Below are positions 53,003-62,657 of a stretch of 64,000 nt of DNA, piece by piece. The translations under genes and the position numbers were made by a program. This DNA comes from Rachicladosporium sp. CCFEE 5018 (Eukaryota; Ascomycota; Dothideomycetes; Cladosporiales; Cladosporiaceae), in assembly GCA_002077045.2 (NCBI GenBank), contig KZ111166.1:117081-181080 (forward strand). The letters run 5' to 3'. The notes beneath the pieces were generated by a model, which saw only the letters and a list, made by a program, of their open reading frames with translations, was not told the DNA's origin and did not search any database. Every line of letters starts with the position of its first letter. Within the stretch, counting starts at the first letter, position 1.

Positions 53003-53843
53003 GGCTGTGCTCGCACATACGCATGCGGGAGAACACGCTGCGCAGGCGGCTCCCGTAGAGAGATCCTATGGCTTCAGCGTCCTCACAGCGCTCTCCATAA
53101 GCACCTTATCATATAGCTGATGCAGCCACTGCACATGCCATGGCATAGGCTGATCCGTGCCCTCAAAGCCCTNNNNNNNNNNNNNNNNNNNNNNNNNNNN
53201 NNNNNNNNNNNNNNNNNNNNNNNNNNNNNNNNNNNNNNNNNNNNNNNNNNNNNNNNNNNNNNNNNNNNNNNNGGGCGGGAGTTCGTGAAGTGAAGTGCGA
53301 TTATGACTTGTAAGGCAAGGCGAGGGGAGCTGCCTGCTTGGGCCAGGACGTTATCACTCCTCCCAGCGTGGAGAGTCTTCGACCGACGATTATCGACCAG
53401 CGAGAAGAGGCGAAGCAAGCATGTCAGCATAGCGAAAGTAGAAGACAATATGTACTCATGGTCGTGAGATCGATTGGATCAACTCCACAATGCGGGCCGG
53501 TTTTAGACCGTGCACGTGTCGAGGATCTGCTTCAACTGAGCTGCCCAATCGAGACTCGTTCAGACCCAGTCATGATGGTCCTGATGCAGGAGAGCGGCAG
53601 CCATGCAGGCCAGGTACGTCGTTCATCACGAGCCGGCTCTGGCAGCCGTAGGTCAGCCTCACATTCATCTTCCGGTCATGAATTATCCCTTCTGCCATCA
53701 CACGACACGTCCACAAATGCCGGGCCTGAGGCCGGACCGAGATCGGAGCGTAAGTCCTACCCATCTGATCAGATAACCTCTTATCTGATCCCTCGCTCTA
53801 CGTGCACCATCACCATCACTCATATGTCCAGCTCACCGTGGCC
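53003..53843. other. Intergenic with assembly gap (53173-53272, 100 N)
   Basis: Exactly 100 N, gap of unknown size, and about 740 bp of flanking DNA with no supported gene. Contiguity across it depends on scaffolding. A CACCATCACCATCAC stretch just before the transporter makes a His run in the longer non-ATG frame. Confidence 0.8.
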
Positions 53844-55817
53844 ATGAGGTACGGCACCATCGTTAACGATGTATCTACAGACCACAACACTAGCGACTCA
53901 GCGCGTCGGCTGTCGCACAGGCGGCGATCGAGCGTTGTGCCAACCGAGAAGCTCATGGCCATGAGACCATATAACGGCGACCACGAGGCTCTGATCGACT
54001 CGGACGATGATGACGCAAGTGTAGCTTCCGCACAAGCTGGTGTGAAACGGTTAGAGGTCATCGCATCGACATGGTCCAAGTCAAGTCTATATGTGGCCTA
54101 CTTCGGCATCTGCATGCTGGCCTACGCCACTTCGCTGGAGGGCCAGACGACAGTGAATCTGACCATATACGCCACGAGCGCATTCTCGGCACATTCACTT
54201 GTTGCCACGGTCATGGTGGTTCAAGGCGTTGTACTCTCCGTGGTCAAGCCCCCAATGTCCAAGCTAGCAGACGTCTTTGGCCGCTTCGAAGCCTTCACGC
54301 TCTCAGTCTTCATCTTCTCGATAGGATACATACAGCAAGCCGCGTCACACAATGTGGAAACATATGCGGCCGCACAAATCTTCTACGCAGCGGGTAGCAC
54401 AGGGCTACAGATCTTGATACAGATCTTCATCGCCGACACGAGCGATTTGGTGAACAGAGCCTTGTGCTCCACGCTACCTGCGATGCCGTTCCTGATCAAC
54501 GTCTGGATCGGTGCTCCGCTGGCGGAGACTCTACTGCGGAGGGCGAGCTGGCGTTGGGGCTATGGCATCTGGGCTGTCATCTTGCCGATTGCGTACCTGC
54601 CACTCGCGCTGGCGCTATTCATCAATCAGCGCAAAGCAGCGGCAAAGGGCATCTTGCCACCATCGCCACTCCAAGGTCGTGGATACTGGCAGGCTATCAA
54701 GCACCTTTGGTCAGAACTTGACGTCTTTGGGCTTGTGCTGATTTGCGCTGGCTTCTCACTGCTACTGATCCCACTGTCGCTCATCTCCGATGGCGACTGG
54801 AACAATCACGGTCTACTGGCCATGCTGGTCATCGGCGCGTTGTGCCTCGCAGTCTTCCCATTCTGGGAACGAAGCAAGACGTTCGCACCTCGCGCCTTCT
54901 TCCCTGGAAGCCTGTTCAAGAAGCGCACGGTCTTGGCTGGCTTTGCGATCTCTTTCTTCTACTTCATGACCTACTACCTCTCGGTGTATCCCTACTTCCA
55001 GTCTTATCTCCTAGTTGTCCAGTCGCAGTCCATCGCCTCTGCTGGTCAGATTGTGCAGATGTGGACTTTCGCCGCGACGATCACATCGATTCTCGTCTCG
55101 CTCGCCATTAAGTACACAAAGCACTACAAGTACTTCATCACCACAGGTGCATGCATCAATTTACTCGGCCTCATCCTCATGCAGACCTTCCGCGTTGAAG
55201 GCGCCTCTGTTGCTGTGCTTGCAGGCACTACGGCGCTGGTCGGTGTTGGAGGAGGCATGCTGAACGTCCCGGCTCAGCTCGGTGTGCAGGCTTCGGCAAG
55301 CCACCAAGAAGTCGCAGCAGCTACCGCGATCTTTCTTACCTTCCTTGAGGTTGGTGGCGCCACTGGATCAGCCATCTCGGGCGCCATTTGGTCTGCAAAC
55401 GTCCCACACAAGCTGGCTCTATACCTGCCAGTCGAGACACAGGATCAAGCTACAGCGATCTACAAGAATATCACACTGGCTTCTTCCGAGTGGCAGATGG
55501 GTGATCCCACACGCGTGGCCATCAATCGAGCGTACGAGGAGACGATGTCAAAGACACTCTGGGTGGCGGTATGCGTTGCCGTCCCAGTGATACTACTCAG
55601 CTTCCTCATGGAGAACTACAAGCTAGACGAGATCGAGCAGCACGTCACTGGAGTCGTAATCGGAGTCGATACCGACACTGCACCAAGATCGAGAAGCGCA
55701 GGCCATGGAGCAAGCCTGCCGCGGAGAGTGTCAACGGACAGTGCGCTGGGTGAGTCGGAGCCCATGTTAAGCCCAGGGAGAAGTGCACAAGTGAGGCGAG
55801 GCAGTAAGGATTCTTGA
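53844..55817 (+). CDS. MFS siderophore-iron transporter (SIT/ARN family)
   Basis: 657 aa from ATG 53844, intronless. The longer frame begins only with GTG. A hydrophilic N-terminus of about 75 residues is followed by about 14 hydrophobic helices. SIT-family features: LYVAYFGICMLAYATSLEGQTT, PPMSKLADVFGRFEAF (MFS signature), YAAGSTGLQILIQIFIADTSDLVNRAL, WRWGYGIWAVI, PYFQSYLLVVQ, and GAIWSANVPHKLALYLP near the C-terminus, followed by YEETMSKTLWVA. These proton symporters take up ferric siderophores at the plasma membrane or vesicles; the siderophore cannot be told. No siderophore synthetase is in the window. A typical iron-regulated gene; GATA sites were not analysed. Confidence 0.88.
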   Translation: MRYGTIVNDVSTDHNTSDSARRLSHRRRSSVVPTEKLMAMRPYNGDHEALIDSDDDDASVASAQAGVKRLEVIASTWSKSSLYVAYFGICMLAYATSLEGQTTVNLTIYATSAFSAHSLVATVMVVQGVVLSVVKPPMSKLADVFGRFEAFTLSVFIFSIGYIQQAASHNVETYAAAQIFYAAGSTGLQILIQIFIADTSDLVNRALCSTLPAMPFLINVWIGAPLAETLLRRASWRWGYGIWAVILPIAYLPLALALFINQRKAAAKGILPPSPLQGRGYWQAIKHLWSELDVFGLVLICAGFSLLLIPLSLISDGDWNNHGLLAMLVIGALCLAVFPFWERSKTFAPRAFFPGSLFKKRTVLAGFAISFFYFMTYYLSVYPYFQSYLLVVQSQSIASAGQIVQMWTFAATITSILVSLAIKYTKHYKYFITTGACINLLGLILMQTFRVEGASVAVLAGTTALVGVGGGMLNVPAQLGVQASASHQEVAAATAIFLTFLEVGGATGSAISGAIWSANVPHKLALYLPVETQDQATAIYKNITLASSEWQMGDPTRVAINRAYEETMSKTLWVAVCVAVPVILLSFLMENYKLDEIEQHVTGVVIGVDTDTAPRSRSAGHGASLPRRVSTDSALGESEPMLSPGRSAQVRRGSKDS

Positions 55818-57164
55818 TGAATCAGATCTGCGTGGCACGGCCGTGGTCAGTGGCGCATATCAGCAATTGGATGAGGCGTTATGGACTGGAAACCTGAGGT
55901 ACACGATGCATGATGGAATGATTGGATGCAAGAGCGTAGATATGGGAGGCGTTACTGGCACATCTTGATACCCTATAAAGCGAACTGATCCTGTACACAA
56001 TGACCTTACCTGCGCTGTAAGCTGCTCCACTAACCCTCCATCTCCCTACGAAATCCAATGATCTGAGACGTCCACGCTCGTCTGGCGACGGCCGACGAAA
56101 CCGTTGTTGTTGGATTGTGTCTTCTGGCTGCCCACGTACGAAACTTGCTTCACAAAGCAAGATCGGGTTGCACTGTATAGACAGCGGGCCAGGATTGAGG
56201 CCCGATATGCTCCAGTGTATCGTCTCGTCGTTTGGAAGTTCCATCGCGTGATGGTTATTGGCGAGGTGGTGAATTGTGCACCATTTGTGACCGACTTGGC
56301 CATCTGCAGCCAGTCTGAAAGTTTCGGTTTCCACAGCTTCGGCGTCAGATAGGAAGTCCGTAGGCTGCTTGTTTGGAAGTTCTATGGCCCTGTTGGCCGT
56401 CATCGAAGGTCGTATCGGCTCACACTCGCACAACGTGGTAGCTTCGTAGTCCTTCGCTAGGGGCTGGCTTGAGTTTGGAGAGCATCCTTGCACGGTGAGA
56501 GGCTTCAGACATATTGAAGTTGTCCTCCCTGGGAGCAAGGGGAAGAGTCATGGCGAGGACTTCTAGTGGTAGAGATGTCGTTGAGCTCGAAGCGGATGAG
56601 CTGCAGCTTGATGATCGGGAGGCGCTAGTTGAGTTGGCCGAGCTGGTGGAGGACTTGCGGAAGAAAGGCATCTTGTGTGTCTTGGATTGGAGATGACTGG
56701 ATTTCTCTGTGTAACTGCAGTGGACGAGGGTTCGGATTTTGGTAATATTGTGCTCAGATTATGGTCTTGGGTTGTTCGGATTGATGAATTGATGGGAGTC
56801 AACAACAGGAAATGTCGCGAGTACTTATCTTGTTCGCCATGAGCAATCAGGCTTCCACATGAGGTCACAATCGATGGTATCACGTCAATCTGGACTCTTA
56901 ACACCGAGCGCAACTAATTACTTACGTCCGCTGGCCCAGTTGGGAAGCCAGTGCGATGCGAGGACGGAAGGCGCGGGTTTTGCGAGTTGTTCCTTCCGTT
57001 AGCGTTTGCGGCATGGTCTGTGCTCGTGGAGTTAACGCAGGAGACCGGACTCGGCCGACTTTGTGCCCGAAAATATGAACGAGTATCGACTGCAATGGGG
57101 AAAAGTCATCGTTGAAGCCAGGAAAGGTGAATTTGAGCTGCTGGCTTGGTATTGATGGTCCGAG
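55818..57164. other. Intergenic, about 1.3 kb
   Basis: No confident gene. A minus-strand 83-codon frame (56420-56671; Ser-rich start MPFFRKSSTSS) could be a small protein but has no conserved feature. Confidence 0.3.
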
Positions 57165-57746
57165 ATGGCCTGCATGATCCCATCCGACCTCCCTGCATGG
57201 AGAGACAAGCTTTTTCTACATCGGCCCAAGCCCATTGACTCTAGATCCGCAGACCTCCGAAACATACTGGCCTTGGATCTCAAATGTCTGGGGCCATATC
57301 AGCGCGAACGCACTGAAATATGGCAGTTTCAGTCATGCGTACACATGTCGATGTACGATCTGGGGACGCAGACCCGAAAAGAGAAAGGACTTCGCAACAG
57401 AATTACCACACGGCATCCATGTGCTGCCAGTGTTCGCGTCAACGTCGATCGAACGGGCACAACGGTACTACTGACACGCTTGGGCGAGCCACACCCTCAC
57501 GATCTGCTCTTCATGGACCAGCGTGGTCTGCATGACGGCCTGAAATTGATGATCGAGCATCTGGCGCCTGTCTTGAAGTCGACTAGGGCCATCAAGGACG
57601 AACTGCTTAAAGGCCCAGACAAGCATTCATATGCTCTTGCAGGAGCTGAAAATGTGACACTGGGCCGCATAAGGTACGCTGCCATGGACACACTGTTCTC
57701 CGACAGGGCGCAGGAGCCACGCGCTCTCCAAGGTGCAGACTGGTGA
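57165..57746 (+). CDS. Doubtful hypothetical ORF
   Basis: 193 codons from an ATG. No family features, no signal peptide; composition only weakly coding-like, and other frames are open for part of the way. It may be a decayed gene next to the SDR pseudogene. Kept as a low-confidence entry. Confidence 0.22.
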   Translation: MACMIPSDLPAWRDKLFLHRPKPIDSRSADLRNILALDLKCLGPYQRERTEIWQFQSCVHMSMYDLGTQTRKEKGLRNRITTRHPCAASVRVNVDRTGTTVLLTRLGEPHPHDLLFMDQRGLHDGLKLMIEHLAPVLKSTRAIKDELLKGPDKHSYALAGAENVTLGRIRYAAMDTLFSDRAQEPRALQGADW

Positions 57747-57906
57747 TGACGCAGACGCCGGTGAGGACGAAAGTATGCATGACAGTAATGCTGGCGATGG
57801 TGACGAGTCGATTGTTGAGAACGATCTAGAATCTACGTCGTTCGAGGTCTCAGAAAGCTTCACATCGAGCTCATCGACGGGTGTGATCGAGACAGAGTTG
57901 GCAAGT

Positions 57907-59171
57907 ATGCAGCAGACGGTTTCATCGAGGAGTATCATCCATGGCTTGCCATCGCTTCCTCCTGAAGCCGTTGGACTGACAGCATTCCTCACCGGCGCAA
58001 ATGGGATCAGTGGCCATTACATGCTGCGCGTATTGGGACGGAACCTGTAGCGACGGAAGAAGGTCTACTGCCTCTTGCGGCGTCCACCACGTGGCTCTAG
58101 TGGCTTGCCTCCAAATGTTGAACACATCTCTGTCGACGTTCTCGCGCAACCTGATGAGATCGCCGCTGTTCTGAAAGCAAGAAGGGTCACAGCCGACCAC
58201 ATCTTCTTCTTCTCATACGTTCACCCAAATTTGAACCTTAGTCGTGATCCTTGGACCACCGCACAAAAGTCATATACATTAACAGTACTTTTTTACCCAG
58301 TTTCCTCACAGCCCTTCCCATTGCCTCCATTACTCCAAAACGCATCCTGCTACAACCTGGCGCCAAGACCTACGGCGTTCACCTTGGTCCCACTAAGCGT
58401 CCCCAAGAGGAGTCCGACCCCCGGGTGCTGCTTGAACCGAACTTCTAATACGCTCAGAGTGATGTTCTCTCAGCCTTTTGCGAAGAGACAGGCTGCGCAA
58501 GCAACGTCTGCATCCTGGGTCCCATCACTGGTGCTGTGCCCGATGCAGCAATGAATTATGCATACCCCCTTGCGATTTATGCTGCCGTATGTGCGAAGCT
58601 AGGCGAGCCTATGATGTTTCCTGGTGACGTGACAACGTGGCGATCGCCGCAAAGCACGAGTTATGCGCTATTGAATGCATACATGGAAGAGTGGGCTGTC
58701 TTAGCCGCTCCGCCAGGTGAACGATTCAACACATGCGATGGCAGCTCTTTCACATGGGAATCCGCTTGGCCGGTTGTGTCCAAGTGGTATGGCGCCCAAA
58801 GCATTGGGCCATGGGATGGAGATCAGTATCATGTGCAAGAGACGAGGTTCAACCCGCGTGGCTATGGCGGCAAAGGAGTCATGAGAAGGAAGTTCGCGAT
58901 GGTCAGCTGAGCTGCGAGACCCGAAGTCAAGAAAGCTTGGGCTTCGTTAGCTAGGGGGCATAGGCTGAAGGCGTTCCCAGCCGACGGGGACGTCACTCGG
59001 ATCTTCGATTTCTTGGACGGAACGCTTGTGAGGACTGCACTGATCATGCTGAGTATGGACGTAAGTCGAAAGCTGGGATGGCATAGGTTTGTGGACTCGA
59101 AAGAGGCACTACTCGAGACGTTCCGGGACCTGGCAAGATTGAAGATGGTTCCCCAAATTATTGATGGTTGA
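57907..59171 (+). pseudogene. SDR (PRISE / progesterone 5-beta-reductase-like), several nonsense codons
   Basis: Reads SIIHGLPSLPPEA, then LTGANGISGHYMLRVLG (the TGxxGxxG NAD(P) motif), NVEHISVDVL, FFFSYV, then in another frame LTALPIASITPKRILLQPGAKTYGVHLGP, ESDPRVLLEPNF, GPITGAVPDAAMN, LNAYMEEWAVL, and FAMVS / PEVKKAWASLA to the end. Lesions: TAG at 58048-58050, a frame change around 58230-58300, TAA at 58446-58448 (in the NFYY segment) and TGA at 58908-58910 (Trp position). Family proteins are NADPH-dependent enone reductases of about 390 aa; the order of blocks is full length, so this is a recently inactivated copy. Confidence 0.8.
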
Positions 59172-59226
59172 GACGCCCAGTTATGCGGCGATCGGAGTGA
59201 TCAAGGAGCGCTAAGTCTGTGTGCAG

Positions 59227-59802
59227 CTACACCTTCGCATCGAACAGGTTCTGCCACTGCTGGAATTCGACGGCTGCCTTGCCATCCGCGATGAGCACTA
59301 TTCGGTCGCCTACCACGCTGCCAGCGTCAACGCCTTGCAAATGCTCCATTGCATTGCTGAGCAGAAACCGTCTTTCATCTGGCAAGATGACATCCTGGAA
59401 ATATCGCTTGCCTACGGTGCTAGATGCAAACCATTCTCCGAAGTCAAAATCGATGGGAAATAGCATCTCGGCCACTGCATCCCATTGTTCGAGATCTATG
59501 GTCTGACTGTACTTCTCGCGAACTGCGTCGTTCGCCCACCGGAGTGGCTTGTGGATCTGGCCTTGCGTCAGCGCTTGCATCTTGCGGAGCGACTACCAGT
59601 AATGCCTCACTTGTGCGTAGTACTTCACACCCATTGCAAAGCACCATGGCAGAGCGACTGGCCCGTGGTGATCGACGTAGTACTGCTTGAAGGCTTCGTG
59701 TGACATGCCAGCACGGCGCTTCAGCAGCCCCTGACCGATCTTGCCATTAGACGAACGGTTAGTTGTGGAGACCTCCGAATCGTTCAGTTCGAGAGTCGCC
59801 AT
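59227..59802 (-). CDS. EthD-domain protein
   Basis: Exons 59611-59802 and 59227-59556; a 54-nt intron (GTGAGG..CCAG); 173 aa. Reading without the intron stops early, so splicing is required. EthD (dimeric alpha/beta-barrel) features: LLKRRAGMSHEAFKQYYVDHHGP near residues 25-45, VKYYAQIHK across the intron, DFDFGEWFASSTVGKRYFQDVILPDER, and a final DRIVLIADGK strand. Family members act in small-molecule degradation or polyketide pathways, often as aldol-type or dehydratase-like barrels. It is convergent with the SDR pseudogene; only 55 bp separate their ends. Confidence 0.8.
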
Positions 59803-60143
59803 GGCTCCTCACAGGATTTGGTGAAGACTAGAGGAGCGGCGAAGAGGGTGCCATCGTTAATGGCAACAGGTCACTTGTCACCAATGATTCTATGCACGCA
59901 CTTGGCAATCTCACCTGCATCTGAGGTAAGCAGAATATATTGCTGCATAGACGATTGTATCTTTTCGCATTCGTTCTGTTACGCGGCTCTGATACATGCA
60001 GCTTGGAATGGAGGTATCCTGGCAACATATGAGGCTATTGTTTTGTGGTAGTCTGATCGATCGTGATCAAGGCTTTACACTCGGTGTTAAATCTCGGGTA
60101 GAGCAGCCGAGGAGCTCTCTCCTAGACGATAATGGTAGCTTAA
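59803..60143. other. Intergenic
   Basis: Shared upstream region of the EthD gene and the split gene to the right. No motif identified. Confidence 0.3.
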
Positions 60144-60360
60144 GGCGAACCTGGCCTCTACGGATCGCAGACCCATCGGATCACAGATGGTGTAACCATC
60201 ATTCAGATCTACCGCGACTACATCCGCAGTCGCCTGCAGAGAGGCAGATCTGCACCGCGCCTGGACAAGTACGGGTAAGCCTTGTGGAAATGATCGAGGC
60301 GTTGTAGCCTGTCATGTACCGCAGCAAGGTTCAGCACGTGCTAGACTTGGCAGACGTCGT
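60144..60360 (+). pseudogene. Possible 5' part of a gene split by the rearrangement
   Basis: After a possible acceptor (TTAAG, 60144) the frame reads GLYGSQTHRITDGVTIIQIYRD, an Arg-rich RSRLQRGRSAPRLDKYG, then a 50-nt intron (60275-60324, GTAAGC..CGCAG) and KVQHVLDLADVV until 60360, where ankyrin sequence starts. The continuation fits at 7329 (see that entry). No family recognised. The reading frame and the splice are inference; the junction itself is seen. Confidence 0.4.
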
Positions 60361-60513
60361 GGGCTTGTGGAAGTAGTGGAGCTGTTACTAGCATACGGAG
60401 CAGATCGAGGGGCAAGGAACCAGGACTGGAAGACAGCAAGCGAGATAGCCGCAGGTGCAGGAAGCGAAGCGTGTGTAGAGGCTTTGCGGAAGAGGCGGGC
60501 ACGACGAGATTGA
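60361..60513 (+). pseudogene. Orphan 3' end of an ankyrin gene (the lost end of copy A)
   Basis: Exactly the codons missing from the A copy: GLVEVVELLLAYGADR, NQDWKTASEIAAGAGSEACVEA, then LRKRRARRD and a stop. It has no start, promoter or upstream repeats. It matches 31300-31452 with few changes. The first base equals the last ankyrin base of 7328 (shared G). Confidence 0.9.
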
Positions 60514-60898
60514 CGTGCTGATCCAGCGCTGCTTTGGTTCGCCGTGACCTGTATATGTAGCAATGTAACAAGAGCACTAGCCAGAGATGACCACCACTCA
60601 ATCATGTGCAGCATCATTCGTGATCTTCATTTGAGATCATATGTTGGTGATTAGACTTTCGGCAGTCTGGCTGACTGCCGGCAGGGATCCATGACCGTGA
60701 CAGCACTCCCCACAGATCGTCACTTACACGGGCATTCACTACAGTCGCGTCGCTTTATGAATAACTCCTTCACTTCGCCTCTGCATTCCTCATGAACTAT
60801 AGACTACCATCCGACCGATCGATAGCGCGGGTGCAGTTGACTAGGTAGACCACATTGACCTACCCACCACCCCAGTCTCCTCCGCTACAGCATCGATC
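60514..60898 (+). promoter_or_regulatory. TAF7 upstream region, copy C
   Basis: 385 bp, conserved with 31453-31836, so this copy keeps its promoter although the upstream gene is severed. Confidence 0.4.
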
Positions 60899-62533
60899 AT
60901 GAGCCTCAAGATCAAGATCGGCGGCGGTGGAAGTGGCAGCGCGAGTGGACAGCCTCCTACTCCTGCAGCGGCAACACCATCAAGCGGCGGCGGATTCAAG
61001 CTCAAGTTCTCAAGGCCCGCCCAGTCTCCCGCGCCTTCTCATGATTTAGCACTCGACCAGGGCAATGTTGACGGCGCGAAAAAGAAGCGCAACTATGCGC
61101 GCAAAGACAGGGATTCAGACTCAAAGAAGCGCCAAGCGGACGACGACAGCATCTCACCCGCCCCAAAGCGTCCCGCAAATAAGACTCTTGAGCGAAAGCC
61201 TTCCCTCCTGATCAAGCTGCCCCACAAGGCAGCACCTCCAGCAGCACCTGCACCCGCTAAGACGAAGATTAGCTTGAAGAAGAAAGTGTCGCAGGCTCCA
61301 AAGCAGATCCTCAGGTCACTGCATGTTCGGGGCCAGGCGCCGGAGCGGATACCGGGAAACGCGTACGACAGTGAAGACAGCGAGAGGGAGAAGGATCCGT
61401 CGATCGAGCAGCATCTCGTCTTGCGCATGCAGCCGGGTGAAGACTGCGACTACCTACGCAATGCGATCAACGAGCGGAAGATTGGCATACCACTGGCAGA
61501 CGGAGGCGCAGACGCGATGATCAGGTTCATAGACCGCGACTTCAGGCGCGCGGTCATCACTATCAAGGGTAGGATGTACGCGGCGGCGATGGTCGATCTC
61601 CCGAATATCGTCGAGACGATGAAGAGCTGGGACAGGAAGGCGTTCTACAAGGTGTCGGATCTCAGCCAGATGCTGCTCGTACTCGGTCGTTGCAGCGACG
61701 ATCACGAGGCTAAGAGCATGCCACTGCCTGCGCGTGTAGTTGATCCAACGACGATGCAGTTCGCACACGGTCTTACGCCACCCATGCACTGGGTTCGCAA
61801 ACGACGGTTCCGCAAGCGACTGAGCTACAGAGACACCGCGAACGTGGAAGAGGAAGTCAACAAGCTCATTGCGGATGACGACAGGGCGCTCGCAGACGGC
61901 GGCTCCACGAGCTTCGAGATGATTAGTCGTGAATCGCTGGAGCGTTCCGCGGAGCCTGAAAACAGTCAACTCTACGATGACGAAGATGACGCCGAAGGTG
62001 AAGCCATGTCTACAATCGAGACTGGCAATGCTGAAGACACAGAGCAGTACGAAGAGGAAGAGGAGATGGGCGAAGAAGACATGGACAGGCTCTTCGACGC
62101 AGACCAGGAAGTCACGACCGTCACGACACCTCAAGCCATCACCGCCACCCCACAACAGCTCCAATCCACAGTCACCTCACCAAATGGCAACGAGACGCCC
62201 ACCACAGCCCCCACGCCTCTTGACGCCAATTCCCCGGTCGAAACTCTCGCCCAATCCAGCGGCGATGACGATGATGACGACGACGACGAGTACTCTTCCG
62301 ACGAGGAGTCCATCGTTGATGAAGATGCGGTGGCGCGTGCTGCAGAGCGCGCACAGCAGATGGAGGAGATTCACGATCTGGAGAAGGAAGTTGAGCTGCA
62401 GAAGCAGAGGATTGCGGCGCAAAAGAATCAGCTTTTGAGGGATAAGATGGGACGGCAGTTGGCGAGTTTGGAGGAGGATTTGAGGATTAAGAGGGAGGGG
62501 TTGGGGATTGGGGAGGAGGAGGTTGAGGGATGA
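60899..62533 (+). CDS. TAF7: TFIID subunit TAF7, copy C
   Basis: Intronless, 544 aa. All TAF7 blocks seen in copy B are intact (LVLRMQPGEDCDYLRN; AAMVDLPNIVETMKSWD; HGLTPPMHWVRKRRFRK). Differences from B: scattered substitutions in the basic N-terminus (e.g. SHDLAL for SHDPVV, APAPAKT for AHVPAKT), an Asp run three residues longer (SSG followed by eight Asp), and a different last ten residues (EEEVEG). Both copies look functional. Two TAF7 genes are unusual for a haploid fungus. Confidence 0.92.
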   Translation: MSLKIKIGGGGSGSASGQPPTPAAATPSSGGGFKLKFSRPAQSPAPSHDLALDQGNVDGAKKKRNYARKDRDSDSKKRQADDDSISPAPKRPANKTLERKPSLLIKLPHKAAPPAAPAPAKTKISLKKKVSQAPKQILRSLHVRGQAPERIPGNAYDSEDSEREKDPSIEQHLVLRMQPGEDCDYLRNAINERKIGIPLADGGADAMIRFIDRDFRRAVITIKGRMYAAAMVDLPNIVETMKSWDRKAFYKVSDLSQMLLVLGRCSDDHEAKSMPLPARVVDPTTMQFAHGLTPPMHWVRKRRFRKRLSYRDTANVEEEVNKLIADDDRALADGGSTSFEMISRESLERSAEPENSQLYDDEDDAEGEAMSTIETGNAEDTEQYEEEEEMGEEDMDRLFDADQEVTTVTTPQAITATPQQLQSTVTSPNGNETPTTAPTPLDANSPVETLAQSSGDDDDDDDDEYSSDEESIVDEDAVARAAERAQQMEEIHDLEKEVELQKQRIAAQKNQLLRDKMGRQLASLEEDLRIKREGLGIGEEEVEG

Positions 62534-62657
62534 TTACTTGGAGGATGGTCCCAGTATAGTCTACCTCAAATGATAGCCTGAGCGCTAGACATACTGAATC
62601 AACAGGCCACGAGCGCTCACTCCTGAACGGAAGGCTGTTGCAAGCAAGTTCAAACGG

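Larger units (their letters stand above)
60361..62515. repeat. Near-identical duplicated tract iii (C), partner 31300-33450
   Basis: Ankyrin 3' end, spacer and TAF7. Changes are scattered substitutions plus a 9-bp growth of a GAC/GAT run in TAF7 (about 62265-62288). The tract ends around the TAF7 stop. Confidence 0.88.
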
